Source of the DNA: Pseudacidovorax sp.
GTDB taxonomy: Bacteria > Pseudomonadota > Gammaproteobacteria > Burkholderiales > Burkholderiaceae_C
Direction: 5' to 3'
NCBI RefSeq assembly: GCF_017991995.1
Contig: NZ_JAGOPN010000013.1
Span: 124,001 to 188,000 of the forward strand
DNA length: 64,000 bases
Shown here: positions 48,509-58,667 of the stretch, piece after piece
Layout of the letters: every line of letters begins with the position of its first letter
Numbering within the stretch: the first letter of the stretch is position 1
Translations under genes and position numbers: made by a program
The notes under the pieces: model-generated
What the model saw: only the letters and a program-made list of their open reading frames with translations
Told to the model about the DNA's origin: nothing
Database searches by the model: none

Positions 48509-48654
48509 CCGAAGCAGGTCCAGATCTGGTTGCCCAGCATCACCAGGAAGTCCGGCTGCGCATACAGCAGGAAGACGCCCGTGAGCGCCACGGCCGCGAT
48601 GCCCCAGGCCGCCATGCGGCGGCCGAGCGCGGCGGAGTCGCGGCGCTGCTTCAT
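48505..48654 (-). CDS. 49-residue membrane protein between MFS transporter and methyltransferase
   Basis: A short gene supported by context: its ATG (48654) overlaps the MFS stop and its stop overlaps the methyltransferase start, both as ATGA. The peptide has a basic start (KQRRDSAALGRR), one membrane helix (AAWGIAAVALTGVFLLY) and a hydrophobic tail ending IWTCFG. It resembles no family I know. A role as an accessory subunit to the MFS transporter is possible but not shown. Confidence 0.7.
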   Translation of the reverse strand: MKQRRDSAALGRRMAAWGIAAVALTGVFLLYAQPDFLVMLGNQIWTCFG

Positions 48655-49865
48655 GCCGGCTGCAGTCCGCGCCGCTCGATGGCGCGCTCGTTGACAGGCA
48701 GGTTCACCAGCGCCGCGAAGATGCCCAGCGCGATGGCGATGTACCAGACGATGTCGTAGCTGCCCGTGCGGTCGTAGAGGTAGCCGCCCAGCCAGACGCC
48801 GAGGAAGGATCCGACCTGGTGGCTGAGGAAGACGAAGCCGCCCAGCATCGACAGATGCGCCACGCCGAAGATCTGGGCAATGATGGCGTTGGTGGCCGGC
48901 ACCGTGGACAGCCACAGCGCACCGATCACGGCCGAGAACACGTAGACCGATGTCGGCGTGAGCGGCGCCAGCAGGAATAGGCTGATGGCCACCGCCCGTC
49001 CCAGGTAGATGGCGGCCAGGATCTTGCGCTTGGCAAAGCGCTGCCCCAGCACGCCGGCGGTGTAGGTGCCGATCACGTTGAACAGCCCGATCAGCGCCAG
49101 CGCGTAGCTCGCCACCTGGGGCGCCAGGCCATGGTCCTTGAGGTAGCTGGGCATGTGCACGCCGATGAACACCACCTGGAAGCCGCAGACGAAGTAACCC
49201 GCCATCAGCAGCACGAAGCTGGGGTAGCGGAAGGCCTCGGCCACGGCCTGGGCAATGGTCTGCTCGCGCCGGCCCGCGCCCGTCGTGTGGGCCGGCTCGC
49301 GCAGCAGGAAGGCCAGCGGCACGATCACCAGTGCCAGGGCGGCCAGCGCCAGCAGCGCGCTCTTCCAGCCCAGTTGCAGGATCAGCTGGCCCTCGACCGG
49401 CACCATGAAGAACTGGCCGAAGGAGCCGGCCGCCGCCGTCACGCCCATGGCCCAGGAGCGCCGTTCCGCCGGCAACTGGCGGCCGATGACGCCGTAGATG
49501 ACGGCGTAGGTGGTGCCCGCCTGGGCCATGCCGATCAGCACGCCGGCCGTGAGCGCAAACACCAGGGGTGTGGGCGACAGGGCCATGCCGGCCAGGCCGG
49601 CGGCGTAGAGCACCGCCCCCATCAGCAGCACGCGAAAGGCGCCGAGCTTGTCGGCCAGCATGCCGGCGAACACCCCGGCCACGCCCCAGGCCAGGTTCTG
49701 GATGGCGATGGCCAGCGAGAAGGTCTGGCGCGTCCAGCCCTGCTCCTGCGTGATGGGCTGCAGCCACAGGCCGAAGCCGTGGCGGATGCCCATGGACAGG
49801 GTCACGACCATCGCGCCGCAGATCAGCACCTGGCGCATGGAGAGGTTGGTGGCAGGGGAGGACAT
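48651..49865 (-). CDS. Major facilitator superfamily transporter (organic-anion type)
   Basis: A 404-residue, roughly 12-helix MFS carrier resembling the oxalate/formate or monocarboxylate-like group. It has GIRHGFGLWLQPITQEQGWTRQTFS near the N-terminus, GMLADKLGAFRVLLMG (motif A in the first cytoplasmic loop), and a similar loop at TAGVLGQRFAKRKILAAIYLGR in the second half. Its stop overlaps the 49-residue gene. It diverges from the Uma2 gene with a gap of 129 bp. Substrate unknown. Confidence 0.92.
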   Translation of the reverse strand: MSSPATNLSMRQVLICGAMVVTLSMGIRHGFGLWLQPITQEQGWTRQTFSLAIAIQNLAWGVAGVFAGMLADKLGAFRVLLMGAVLYAAGLAGMALSPTPLVFALTAGVLIGMAQAGTTYAVIYGVIGRQLPAERRSWAMGVTAAAGSFGQFFMVPVEGQLILQLGWKSALLALAALALVIVPLAFLLREPAHTTGAGRREQTIAQAVAEAFRYPSFVLLMAGYFVCGFQVVFIGVHMPSYLKDHGLAPQVASYALALIGLFNVIGTYTAGVLGQRFAKRKILAAIYLGRAVAISLFLLAPLTPTSVYVFSAVIGALWLSTVPATNAIIAQIFGVAHLSMLGGFVFLSHQVGSFLGVWLGGYLYDRTGSYDIVWYIAIALGIFAALVNLPVNERAIERRGLQPA

Positions 49866-49994
49866 GGAAGCGGGTGTCTCTTGCTGGGTGTTGTGATCTA
49901 TTGCGGCCCGCGAGGGGCGCGGCGCATTGTCGGCGGTCTGTCCGCACCTTGCTGTCGCTAGCATCGCGGCGGCTCGACGATCAGGGAGAAGAAC

Positions 49995-50579
49995 ATGGCA
50001 CAGCCATCCAGCACGCCGCGCATGACGGAGGCGGACTATTTGGCCTGGGAATCGACCCAGGCACGACGGCACGAGTACGTGGAAGGCCGCGTCTACGCGG
50101 TGCACGACGAGGCCGAACCGGCCCCCGCCGACGCTGCGGACCCGCGCGCGGCGGTGGCGCCCAACCTCGCGGCGGCACTGCACGCGCATCTGCGCGGCAC
50201 CGCATGCCGTGTCCATCGGGGGGACCTGCGGCTGTACCTGCCCGGTGCGGCTGCCTACCTGTACCCCGACCTGGTGGTCAGCTGCCCGGGCGCGGCCCGC
50301 GAAAGGCGGGTGCCGGTCGCCGAGCCGGTGTTCATCGCCGATGTGCTTTCGCCCGGGGCCGGCAGCCTGTACCCCGGAGTGCGCTTCACGCATTACCGCG
50401 GGCTGCCCTCGCTGCGCGAATACCTGCTGATCGACGCGCATCGACGTGGCATCGACCTCTACCGCAAGGGCGCCGACGGCCTGTGGGCCTTGCAGCCCCT
50501 GGCGCCGGGCGAGGCGGTGCCGCTCGCCTGCCTTGACCTGCGCCTGCCCGCCGCCGCGCTGTTCGCCGGCCTGCCCTGA
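49995..50579 (+). CDS. Uma2-family (DUF820) PD-(D/E)XK-like protein
   Basis: A 194-residue protein of the Uma2/DUF820 family, which has a restriction-endonuclease-like fold of unknown target. It begins MTEADYLAWESTQARRHEYVEGRVY, the usual family start with E-x-R-x-E-Y-x-x-G. It has YLYPDLVVSC with the conserved P-D and the later SPGAGSLYPGVRFTHYRGLPSLREYLLID. Family members are widespread in cyanobacteria and scattered elsewhere, suggesting occasional transfer. No partner gene is apparent. GGGAGAAGAAC precedes the ATG. It lies between the MFS gene and parE. Confidence 0.9.
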   Translation: MAQPSSTPRMTEADYLAWESTQARRHEYVEGRVYAVHDEAEPAPADAADPRAAVAPNLAAALHAHLRGTACRVHRGDLRLYLPGAAAYLYPDLVVSCPGAARERRVPVAEPVFIADVLSPGAGSLYPGVRFTHYRGLPSLREYLLIDAHRRGIDLYRKGADGLWALQPLAPGEAVPLACLDLRLPAAALFAGLP

Positions 50580-50647
50580 GGCGGCTTCCCGCAGGGGCTG
50601 GATGGGCATCCAGTCCCGGCCGTGGGCCGTGACTACAATCCGCCGCC

Positions 50648-52624
50648 ATGGCAACCCCCAGCAAGACGCCTTCCGGCTACTCGGAAGGTTCCATCCGCGT
50701 CCTCAAGGGCCTGGAGCCCGTCAAGCAGCGGCCGGGCATGTACACCCGCACCGACAACCCGCTGCACATCATCCAGGAAGTGATCGACAACGCCGCCGAC
50801 GAGGCGTTGGCGGGCTTCGGCAAGAAGATCAAGCTCACGCTGCACACCGACGGCTCGGTCAGCGTCGAGGACGACGGCCGCGGCATCCCCTTCGGCCTGC
50901 ACCCCGAAGAGAAGGCCCCCGTCATCGAGCTGGTCTACACCCGGCTGCACGCCGGCGGCAAGTTCGACAAGGGCCAGGGCGGCGCCTACAGCTTCTCGGG
51001 CGGCCTGCACGGCGTGGGCGTGTCGGTGACCAATGCGCTGTCGACGCGGCTCGAAGTCGTCTCGCACCGCGAGGGCCAGGTGGCCCGCCTCGTCTTCGGC
51101 GCCGGCGACGTGATCGAGCCGCTGCAGCTGCGCGCGCAGGGCAGCGGCGACCGCAGGCAGGGCACCACCGTCCGCGCCTGGCCCGACGCCAAGTACTTCG
51201 AATCGGCCGCCTTCCCCATGGGCGAGCTCACGCACCTGCTGCGCAGCAAGGCGGTGCTGATGCCCGGCGTGGCCGTCAGCCTGACGGTCGAGAAGAGCGG
51301 CGAGACGCAGCAGTGGCTCTACAAGGGCGGCCTGCGCGACTACCTCATGCAGACGCTCACCGCCGACCCGGTGATCCCGCTCTTCGAGGGCGCCGGCCAT
51401 GCCGACAAGAACACCGAGACCTTCGCCGAAGGCGAGGGCGCCGAATGGTGTGTGGCCTTCACCGAAGAAGGCCAGCCGGTGCGCGAGAGCTACGTCAACC
51501 TGATTCCCACCAGCGCCGGCGGCACGCACGAAAGCGGCCTGCGCGACGGCCTGTTCAACGCCGTCAAGAGCTTCATCGAGCTGCATTCGCTGCTGCCCAA
51601 GGGCGTCAAGCTGCTGCCGGAGGACGTCTTCGCCCGCGCCAGCTACGTGCTGTCGGCCAAGGTGCTCGACCCGCAGTTCCAGGGCCAGATCAAGGAGCGG
51701 CTCAATTCGCGCGACGCGGTGCGGCTGGTCTCCAGCTTCGTGCGGCCGGCGCTGGAGCTGTGGCTCAACCAGCACGTCGACTACGGCAAGAAGCTGGCCG
51801 AACTCGCCATCAAGGCCGCGCAGACGCGCCAGCGCGCCGGCCAGAAGGTCGAGAAGCGCAAGGGCTCCGGCGTGGCCGTGCTGCCCGGCAAGCTCACCGA
51901 CTGCGAGAGCCGCGACATCGGCCACAACGAACTCTTCCTGGTCGAGGGCGACTCCGCCGGCGGCAGCGCCAAGATGGGCCGCGACAAGGAATGCCAGGCC
52001 ATCCTGCCCCTGCGCGGCAAGGTGCTCAACACCTGGGAAGTGGAGCGCGACCGCCTGTTCGCCAACACCGAGATCCACGACATGTCCGTGGCCATCGGTG
52101 TCGATCCGCACGGCCCCAACGACACGCCCGACCTGTCGGGCCTGCGTTACGGCAAGGTCTGCATCCTGTCCGATGCCGACGTGGACGGCTCGCACATCCA
52201 GGTGCTGCTGCTCACGCTCTTCTTCCGGCACTTCCCCAAGCTGATCGACGCCGGCCATGTGTACGTGGCGCGGCCGCCGCTGTTCCGCGTCGATGCGCCC
52301 GCCCGCGGCAAGAAGCCGGCCGCCAAGTTCTATGCGCTGGATGAGGCCGAGCTCACCGCCATCCTCGACAAGCTGCGCAAGGACGGCGTGGCCGAGGGCA
52401 AATGGAGCATCAGCCGCTTCAAGGGCCTGGGCGAGATGAGCGCCGAGCAGCTGTGGGAGACCACGCTCAACCCCGACACCCGTCGCCTGCTGCAGGTGCG
52501 CCTGGGTCGGCTGGACTTCAGCCACACGCAGGGCGAGATCACCAAGCTCATGGGCAAGGGCGAGGCTGCCGCCCGCCGCGAGCTGATGGAACTGCGCGCG
52601 GACGACGTCGAGATCGACGTATGA
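50648..52624 (+). CDS. parE: DNA topoisomerase IV subunit B
   Basis: ATPase subunit of the chromosome-decatenating type II enzyme. The 658-residue product has GHKL ATP-binding motifs (EVIDNAADEALAG, EDDGRGIP, GGLHGVGVSVTNALS), a transducer domain, and the TOPRIM region EGDSAGGSAKMGRD with DADVDGSHI. The length is close to ParE rather than the longer GyrB, and parC lies just downstream. The stop TGA overlaps an ATG at 52621 that opens a frame leading into the transglycosylase gene. Confidence 0.96.
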   Translation: MATPSKTPSGYSEGSIRVLKGLEPVKQRPGMYTRTDNPLHIIQEVIDNAADEALAGFGKKIKLTLHTDGSVSVEDDGRGIPFGLHPEEKAPVIELVYTRLHAGGKFDKGQGGAYSFSGGLHGVGVSVTNALSTRLEVVSHREGQVARLVFGAGDVIEPLQLRAQGSGDRRQGTTVRAWPDAKYFESAAFPMGELTHLLRSKAVLMPGVAVSLTVEKSGETQQWLYKGGLRDYLMQTLTADPVIPLFEGAGHADKNTETFAEGEGAEWCVAFTEEGQPVRESYVNLIPTSAGGTHESGLRDGLFNAVKSFIELHSLLPKGVKLLPEDVFARASYVLSAKVLDPQFQGQIKERLNSRDAVRLVSSFVRPALELWLNQHVDYGKKLAELAIKAAQTRQRAGQKVEKRKGSGVAVLPGKLTDCESRDIGHNELFLVEGDSAGGSAKMGRDKECQAILPLRGKVLNTWEVERDRLFANTEIHDMSVAIGVDPHGPNDTPDLSGLRYGKVCILSDADVDGSHIQVLLLTLFFRHFPKLIDAGHVYVARPPLFRVDAPARGKKPAAKFYALDEAELTAILDKLRKDGVAEGKWSISRFKGLGEMSAEQLWETTLNPDTRRLLQVRLGRLDFSHTQGEITKLMGKGEAAARRELMELRADDVEIDV

Positions 52625-52657
52625 GCGCGTCATTCCCGGCCGCGGTGTTGGCTCTGC

Positions 52658-52815
52658 TCCTCTCCCCTCTGGGGAGAGGCTGGGTGAGGGGCCGCGGGCG
52701 CTCGATGGGGCGCGGCGTTGGCTTCGTCGTCGAAGCTGCCGAGCGTGTGAGTGCCGATAGGGCGCGCCGTGCGGTGCTGGCCCCCACCCCAGCCCTCCCC
52801 CAGAGGGAGAGGGAG
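52658..52815. repeat. REP-like inverted pair between parE and the transglycosylase gene
   Basis: A first unit at 52658-52693 contains a perfect 9-bp hairpin (52659-52667 with 52671-52679, loop TCT). A second unit at 52779-52815 is nearly its reverse complement (CCCCACCCCAGCCCTC, GAGGGAGAGGG). They flank about 85 bp of GC-rich sequence, the layout of a REP doublet. The second unit's purine run, ending 3 bases before ATG 52819, acts as the ribosome binding site for the transglycosylase. Confidence 0.7.
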
Positions 52816-52818
52816 TGG

Positions 52819-53805
52819 ATGCGGGCGCTTGGCTTTGCAGCGGGCGCTCTTTTCTTTGTCTCCGGTTCCGCCCATGCCGCCCTCTACGGCTACACCGACG
52901 AGCGCGGTGTCGCCCATTTCTCGGCTGAGAAGCTCGACGCCCGCTACCAGCTGGTGCTGCGCGACGACACCGCTGGCAGGTTCGGCGCCGACGACGCGGT
53001 GCCCGCCGAGGCGGCGCAGGCGCTGCAGCAACTGCTGACCCGCCGCACCGGCGCCGGCGCGAGCGGCACCGTCTACGGCTACCTCGATCCCCAGGGCCAG
53101 CCGCATTTCGCCGACACCCGGGCCGATGAGCGCTACGAGCTGATCGTGCGCGACGGCGAGGTCCTCAACAGCCGCTGGAATCCCATCGACCGCCGCCGTC
53201 CGCTGCCCCCCGCGGCCGTTCCCGCCGGCGAGCCGCCGCGCAAGGGCCTGCTGGCGCTGGTCGAGAAGCCGCCGCTGTCGCCGGCCGTGAAGACTGCCCT
53301 GCGTGACGCCGCCCGCAAGCACGGTCTCGACGAGTCGCTGCTGCACGCACTGATGGCCGCCGAATCCGGCTTCGACATCGACGCCGTCTCGCCCAAGGGC
53401 GCGGTCGGCCTGATGCAGCTGATGCCCGCCACCGCCGAGCGCTACGGCGTGCGTGCCGACGCCAAGCAGACGGTGGCCCACAAGCTCACCGACCCGCGCA
53501 TCAACATCGCCGCCGGCAGCCGCTACTTCAGCGACCTGCTCAAGATGTTCGACGGCAGCATGGAACTCGCCCTGGCTGCCTACAACGCGGGCGAGGGCGC
53601 CGTGCAGCGCGCAGGCCGCCGCATTCCCGACTACCGCGAGACGCAGAACTACGTGAAGACGGTGATGCAGCTCTATGCGCACCTCAAGCCCTCGGCCCCT
53701 TCGCGTGTGCTCACGGCCAGCGTGAACCGCGCCGGCAAGCCCGCCACGCGCGTGCGCATGGAAATTGCGCCGCCCTCTGCCGAGCGCGACGTCGGCGCCG
53801 AGTAG
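52819..53805 (+). CDS. Lytic transglycosylase with N-terminal DUF4124 repeats
   Basis: Exported enzyme predicted to cleave the MurNAc-GlcNAc bond of peptidoglycan. From ATG 52819 the 328-residue product has a signal peptide (GFAAGALFFVSGSAHAA). Two DUF4124-like repeats follow (LYGYTDERGVAHFSAEK and VYGYLDPQGQPHFADTR). The SLT domain has the catalytic Glu in LMAAESGFDIDAVSPKGAVGLMQLMPATAERYG and AAYNAGEGAVQ. The same frame is open from ATG 52621, which overlaps the parE stop, through the REP-like pair. That longer form (394 residues) would start with REP-encoded sequence and is less likely. Confidence 0.92.
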   Translation: MRALGFAAGALFFVSGSAHAALYGYTDERGVAHFSAEKLDARYQLVLRDDTAGRFGADDAVPAEAAQALQQLLTRRTGAGASGTVYGYLDPQGQPHFADTRADERYELIVRDGEVLNSRWNPIDRRRPLPPAAVPAGEPPRKGLLALVEKPPLSPAVKTALRDAARKHGLDESLLHALMAAESGFDIDAVSPKGAVGLMQLMPATAERYGVRADAKQTVAHKLTDPRINIAAGSRYFSDLLKMFDGSMELALAAYNAGEGAVQRAGRRIPDYRETQNYVKTVMQLYAHLKPSAPSRVLTASVNRAGKPATRVRMEIAPPSAERDVGAE

Positions 53806-53814
53806 TGCGCCATG

Positions 53815-54000
53815 ACCGATGCCGGCCCGCCGCTCGGCGGGATGCTTCGTGCACCGAGGCCGCAGCCCGGTGGCCTCGGAGGCGATGGCCCCCTTCACGC
53901 TGAGCCCGCCCTTCTGCTTCGAGCGCTCGTAGCAGAACGCAACCCACCCCAAGACTGACGGCTGCCCCCGGCAGCCGCCCGCCAGAACCCGACTTTCCGC
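53815..54000. other. Structured intergenic element between transglycosylase and parC genes
   Basis: This 200-bp gap is not simple spacer. It contains hairpins CCGAGGCC/GGCCTCGG (53855-53879), the 10-bp palindrome CGAGCGCTCG (about 53920-53929), and a GGCTGCC/GGCAGCC hairpin (53960-53976). On the minus strand it is open and reads FCYERSKQKGGLSVKGAIAS followed by EATGLRPRC, with no start or partner. The texture suggests a mobile palindromic element or a gene remnant. I cannot tell which, and no coding gene is claimed. Confidence 0.35.
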
Positions 54001-54006
54001 ACGACG

Positions 54007-56375
<2,369 letters not shown>

Positions 56376-56376
<1 letters not shown>

Positions 56377-56567
56377 TGGGTGGCATCGACTTCAGCACCC
56401 TCGGCCTGGTGCTCGGCGCCGTGGCCGGCCTCGTGAGTTTCTGGCTCGGCCGCAAGCTCAGCGCACGGCGGCGCGAGCGCAAGCGGGAGAAGGAAGAAGC
56501 CGCGCGCCGAGCGACGGAGACACGTCAGCAACGTCGGGCACGGGAACGGCGGGCAGGACCTCGCTGA
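56376..56567 (+). CDS. Small basic membrane protein coupled to parC
   Basis: A 63-residue predicted bitopic protein. A short N-terminal helix (STLGLVLGAVAGLVSFWLG) is followed by a strongly basic, Arg/Glu-rich, probably helical tail (KLSARRRERKREKEEAARR). The ATG shares a base with the parC stop (TGATG), which supports translation. The last 110 bp overlap, tail to tail, the end of the GT2 glycosyltransferase gene on the other strand, so one of the two 3' ends may be an accident of reading frame. No family recognised. Confidence 0.6.
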
Positions 56568-57228
56568 GGCTGCGCGCCATCGCCAGCAGCGTGTCGCCGA
56601 AGCCGCCGCGCGCACGCGCCTGCGGGCGGGCACTGGTCCACACGCGGGGCAGGGCGCTCCAGGCGATGCGGGCGCCGGTGCGCGCCAGCGCGTCGACCAG
56701 CGCCACGTCCTCGCTGCAGCGCAGCGGCGCAAAGCCGCCAGCGCGCCGGTAGGCCTCGGCGCTCACGCCCAGGTTGGCGCCATGGATGTGGCGGTGACCG
56801 TCGGCGTCGCGGTAGTGGTGGTCGAAGTGGGCCTGCAGCCGGTCGGCCAGGGGGCCGTGCGCCGACCAGTCGTCCACGGCCACGCTGCCGCACACGGCGT
56901 CGGCCTGCAGCGCCAGTTGCGCGGCCAGCCAGCGCGCATCGACGCGCGTGTCCGCATCAGTGAAGGCCAGCCAGCGCGCGCCGGCCGCCAGCAGCCAGTC
57001 GGCGCCGGTGGCTCGCGCCGTGCCGACGTTGCGCGCCTCGATGGGCAGCGTCCAGGCGCCGGCATGGCGGGCCAGCCGGGCGGTGTCGTCCGCACAGGCG
57101 TCCAGCACCACCACCACGCGCACCGCCTCGCCCTGCAGGTCCGGATGGGCCGCCGCAACGCGCACGGCGGCCAGCGTGGCGGCGATGTGGGCCTCTTCGT
57201 CATGGGCCGGGATGGCCACGCCGATCAA
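56458..57228 (-). CDS. Family 2 glycosyltransferase
   Basis: A 256-residue GT-A-fold transferase. The N-terminal strand VAIPAHDEEAHIAATL is the classic GT2 start, VVVVLDACADDT follows, the metal-binding D-x-D lies in LAFTDADTRVDARWLA, and the acceptor region has GANLGVSAEAYRRAGGFAPLRCSEDVALVDALAR with the catalytic E-D. There are no membrane helices, so it acts in the cytoplasm. The start is TTG 57228, overlapping the methyltransferase stop (TTGA). The end overlaps the small gene behind parC. It is the last gene of a four-gene unit with a dehydrogenase, a PIG-L deacetylase and a methyltransferase. Confidence 0.9.
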   Translation of the reverse strand: MIGVAIPAHDEEAHIAATLAAVRVAAAHPDLQGEAVRVVVVLDACADDTARLARHAGAWTLPIEARNVGTARATGADWLLAAGARWLAFTDADTRVDARWLAAQLALQADAVCGSVAVDDWSAHGPLADRLQAHFDHHYRDADGHRHIHGANLGVSAEAYRRAGGFAPLRCSEDVALVDALARTGARIAWSALPRVWTSARPQARARGGFGDTLLAMARSLSEVLPAVPVPDVADVSPSLGARLLPSPACARAAVR

Positions 57229-57863
57229 CGCACGCCCTCCTGCTGCGCCACGGAGCGGCGCTCGCGCTGCCACACGTGCAGCAGGAAGTCGTCTTCCTCG
57301 TGTCGTACGACGCGGTACAAGCCCAGTCCTTCCAGCACGCGGTGCACTTCGGCGGTGGCGGTGCGGCGGCCCTCGAAGTCCGGCCGCCAGTCGCAGGCCA
57401 CCAGCACGCCGTCGGGCGCCAGCGTGGCGGTGCAGCAGTGCGCCACGCGGGCCACGTCGATGCGGGGCAGAAAGTAGTTCACTTCGCTGAGCACGATGAG
57501 GTCGAAACGCTCGGCCGCCGGCCAGTCCTGCGGCACCGTGCGCTGTTCGACCCGCACATGGGGCTGGCCGGACAGGCGCCGGGCGGCCGTGACCACCGCG
57601 CGGGGATGGAAGTCGCTGCACAACAGGGCGTCGCAACGCGTGGCGAGTGCGGCGCTCAGCTCCGCGGCACCGCAGCCGGGTTCGTAGGCGCGTCGGAAGC
57701 GCGGGCGGGGCAGGGCGGCCAGCAGCACGTCGCGCTTGCGGCGCTCGTACCAGCGGGTGCGCAGGCCGTAGGGGTCGTCCTGCTGCGCATAGATGCCGTC
57801 GAAATAGCGCTGCCCGCTCTCCGGGAGATCGGCGGCGGGATGGGCATGGAAGGAGGACATCAC
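57225..57863 (-). CDS. NodS-like class I SAM-dependent methyltransferase
   Basis: A 212-residue methyltransferase resembling NodS, which N-methylates a deacetylated chitooligosaccharide. The N-terminal YFDGIYAQQDDPYGLRTRWYERRKRDVLLAALP is the typical NodS-like lead. Motif I is AYEPGCGAAELSAALA, followed by LLCSDFHPRAV and FDLIVLSEVNYFLP. Its place right after a PIG-L deacetylase gene (18-bp gap) and before a glycosyltransferase fits methylation of a freshly exposed amine on a sugar. That is an inference by analogy to NodB/NodS/NodC. Two adjacent ATGs (57863 and 57860) are possible starts. Confidence 0.88.
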   Translation of the reverse strand: MMSSFHAHPAADLPESGQRYFDGIYAQQDDPYGLRTRWYERRKRDVLLAALPRPRFRRAYEPGCGAAELSAALATRCDALLCSDFHPRAVVTAARRLSGQPHVRVEQRTVPQDWPAAERFDLIVLSEVNYFLPRIDVARVAHCCTATLAPDGVLVACDWRPDFEGRRTATAEVHRVLEGLGLYRVVRHEEDDFLLHVWQRERRSVAQQEGVR

Positions 57864-57881
57864 AAGCGGCTTTCCGGACTC

Positions 57882-58667
57882 TCAGGGCAGGAAGAACACC
57901 TCGAAGGGACGATCGGCACGCGCCACGGTCGTGGCGCGCAGCACAGGCCCGGCGCCGGTGCTCGGGTCGGGTGCCAACTGGCTCGCGAAGGCGCGCATGG
58001 CCGCCTGCTTGCGGCGGGCGATGGCGGCCGGAAGAGGCAGGCGCTGCGCGCGCGCCCAAGGCATGCGCGCGTCACCCGGGCGCGCCCAGTGCCAGGCCCA
58101 CACGGGTGCCTGCAGGCAGCGGGCGCCGACGGCGCTGGCCGCCTGCGCGGCGGCACGGCCAGTAGCCTCATGGTCAGGGTGGCCGTCGAACTGCCAGGTG
58201 GTGATCACCACGTCGCGCGGACGCAGCACCGCCTGCAACTGGCGGGCGAGTTCCGCCTCCTGCGCGGCGAGCCCGCCGTCGGGCAGGCCCAGGCGCACCA
58301 GCGCCTGCGGATGCGCCCCCAGCGCCGCCAGCGCGGCCAGCGTCTCGCGCGGGCGCTCCGCGGCCAGGCGCTCGGCCGGCCACAGGCGCGAGGCCGGGTG
58401 ACTGGCCGCGCCATCGGTGACGGCCACCAGCGCGATAGAGCGGCCGATCTGCGTCGCCAGCGCCAGCAGGCCGCCCGCGGCCAGCACTTCGTCGTCGGGA
58501 TGTGGTGCCACCACCACGGCCCGGGCATCGGCCGGCACCAGGTCGCTGAACTGCGCGAAGGGCACGGCCGCGAGGCGGCTGCAGCGCGCCCATTGCCATT
58601 CGGGCGTGCCTTCGCCCGGGCCGATATGGCGCGTGGCAGGCGGCTCGGCCAGGACGGCGCCGTTCAC
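57882..58667 (-). CDS. PIG-L family deacetylase
   Basis: A 261-residue zinc deacetylase of the PIG-L/LmbE group, which removes N-acetyl groups from GlcNAc-type sugars attached to lipids, inositol or thiols. Zinc-binding motifs are VAPHPDDEVLAAGG and FDGHPDHEATGRAA. The start is GTG 58667, overlapping the stop of the upstream dehydrogenase gene as GTGA. The C-terminal part (WAWHWARPGDARMPW) matches relatives found next to NodS-like methyltransferases. No signal peptide is visible, so the substrate is cytoplasmic or at the inner membrane face. Confidence 0.92.
   Translation of the reverse strand: MNGAVLAEPPATRHIGPGEGTPEWQWARCSRLAAVPFAQFSDLVPADARAVVVAPHPDDEVLAAGGLLALATQIGRSIALVAVTDGAASHPASRLWPAERLAAERPRETLAALAALGAHPQALVRLGLPDGGLAAQEAELARQLQAVLRPRDVVITTWQFDGHPDHEATGRAAAQAASAVGARCLQAPVWAWHWARPGDARMPWARAQRLPLPAAIARRKQAAMRAFASQLAPDPSTGAGPVLRATTVARADRPFEVFFLP

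Noticed and set aside
50648-52624. GyrB instead of ParE
   Set aside because: The length (658 residues) and the downstream parC gene favour topoisomerase IV.
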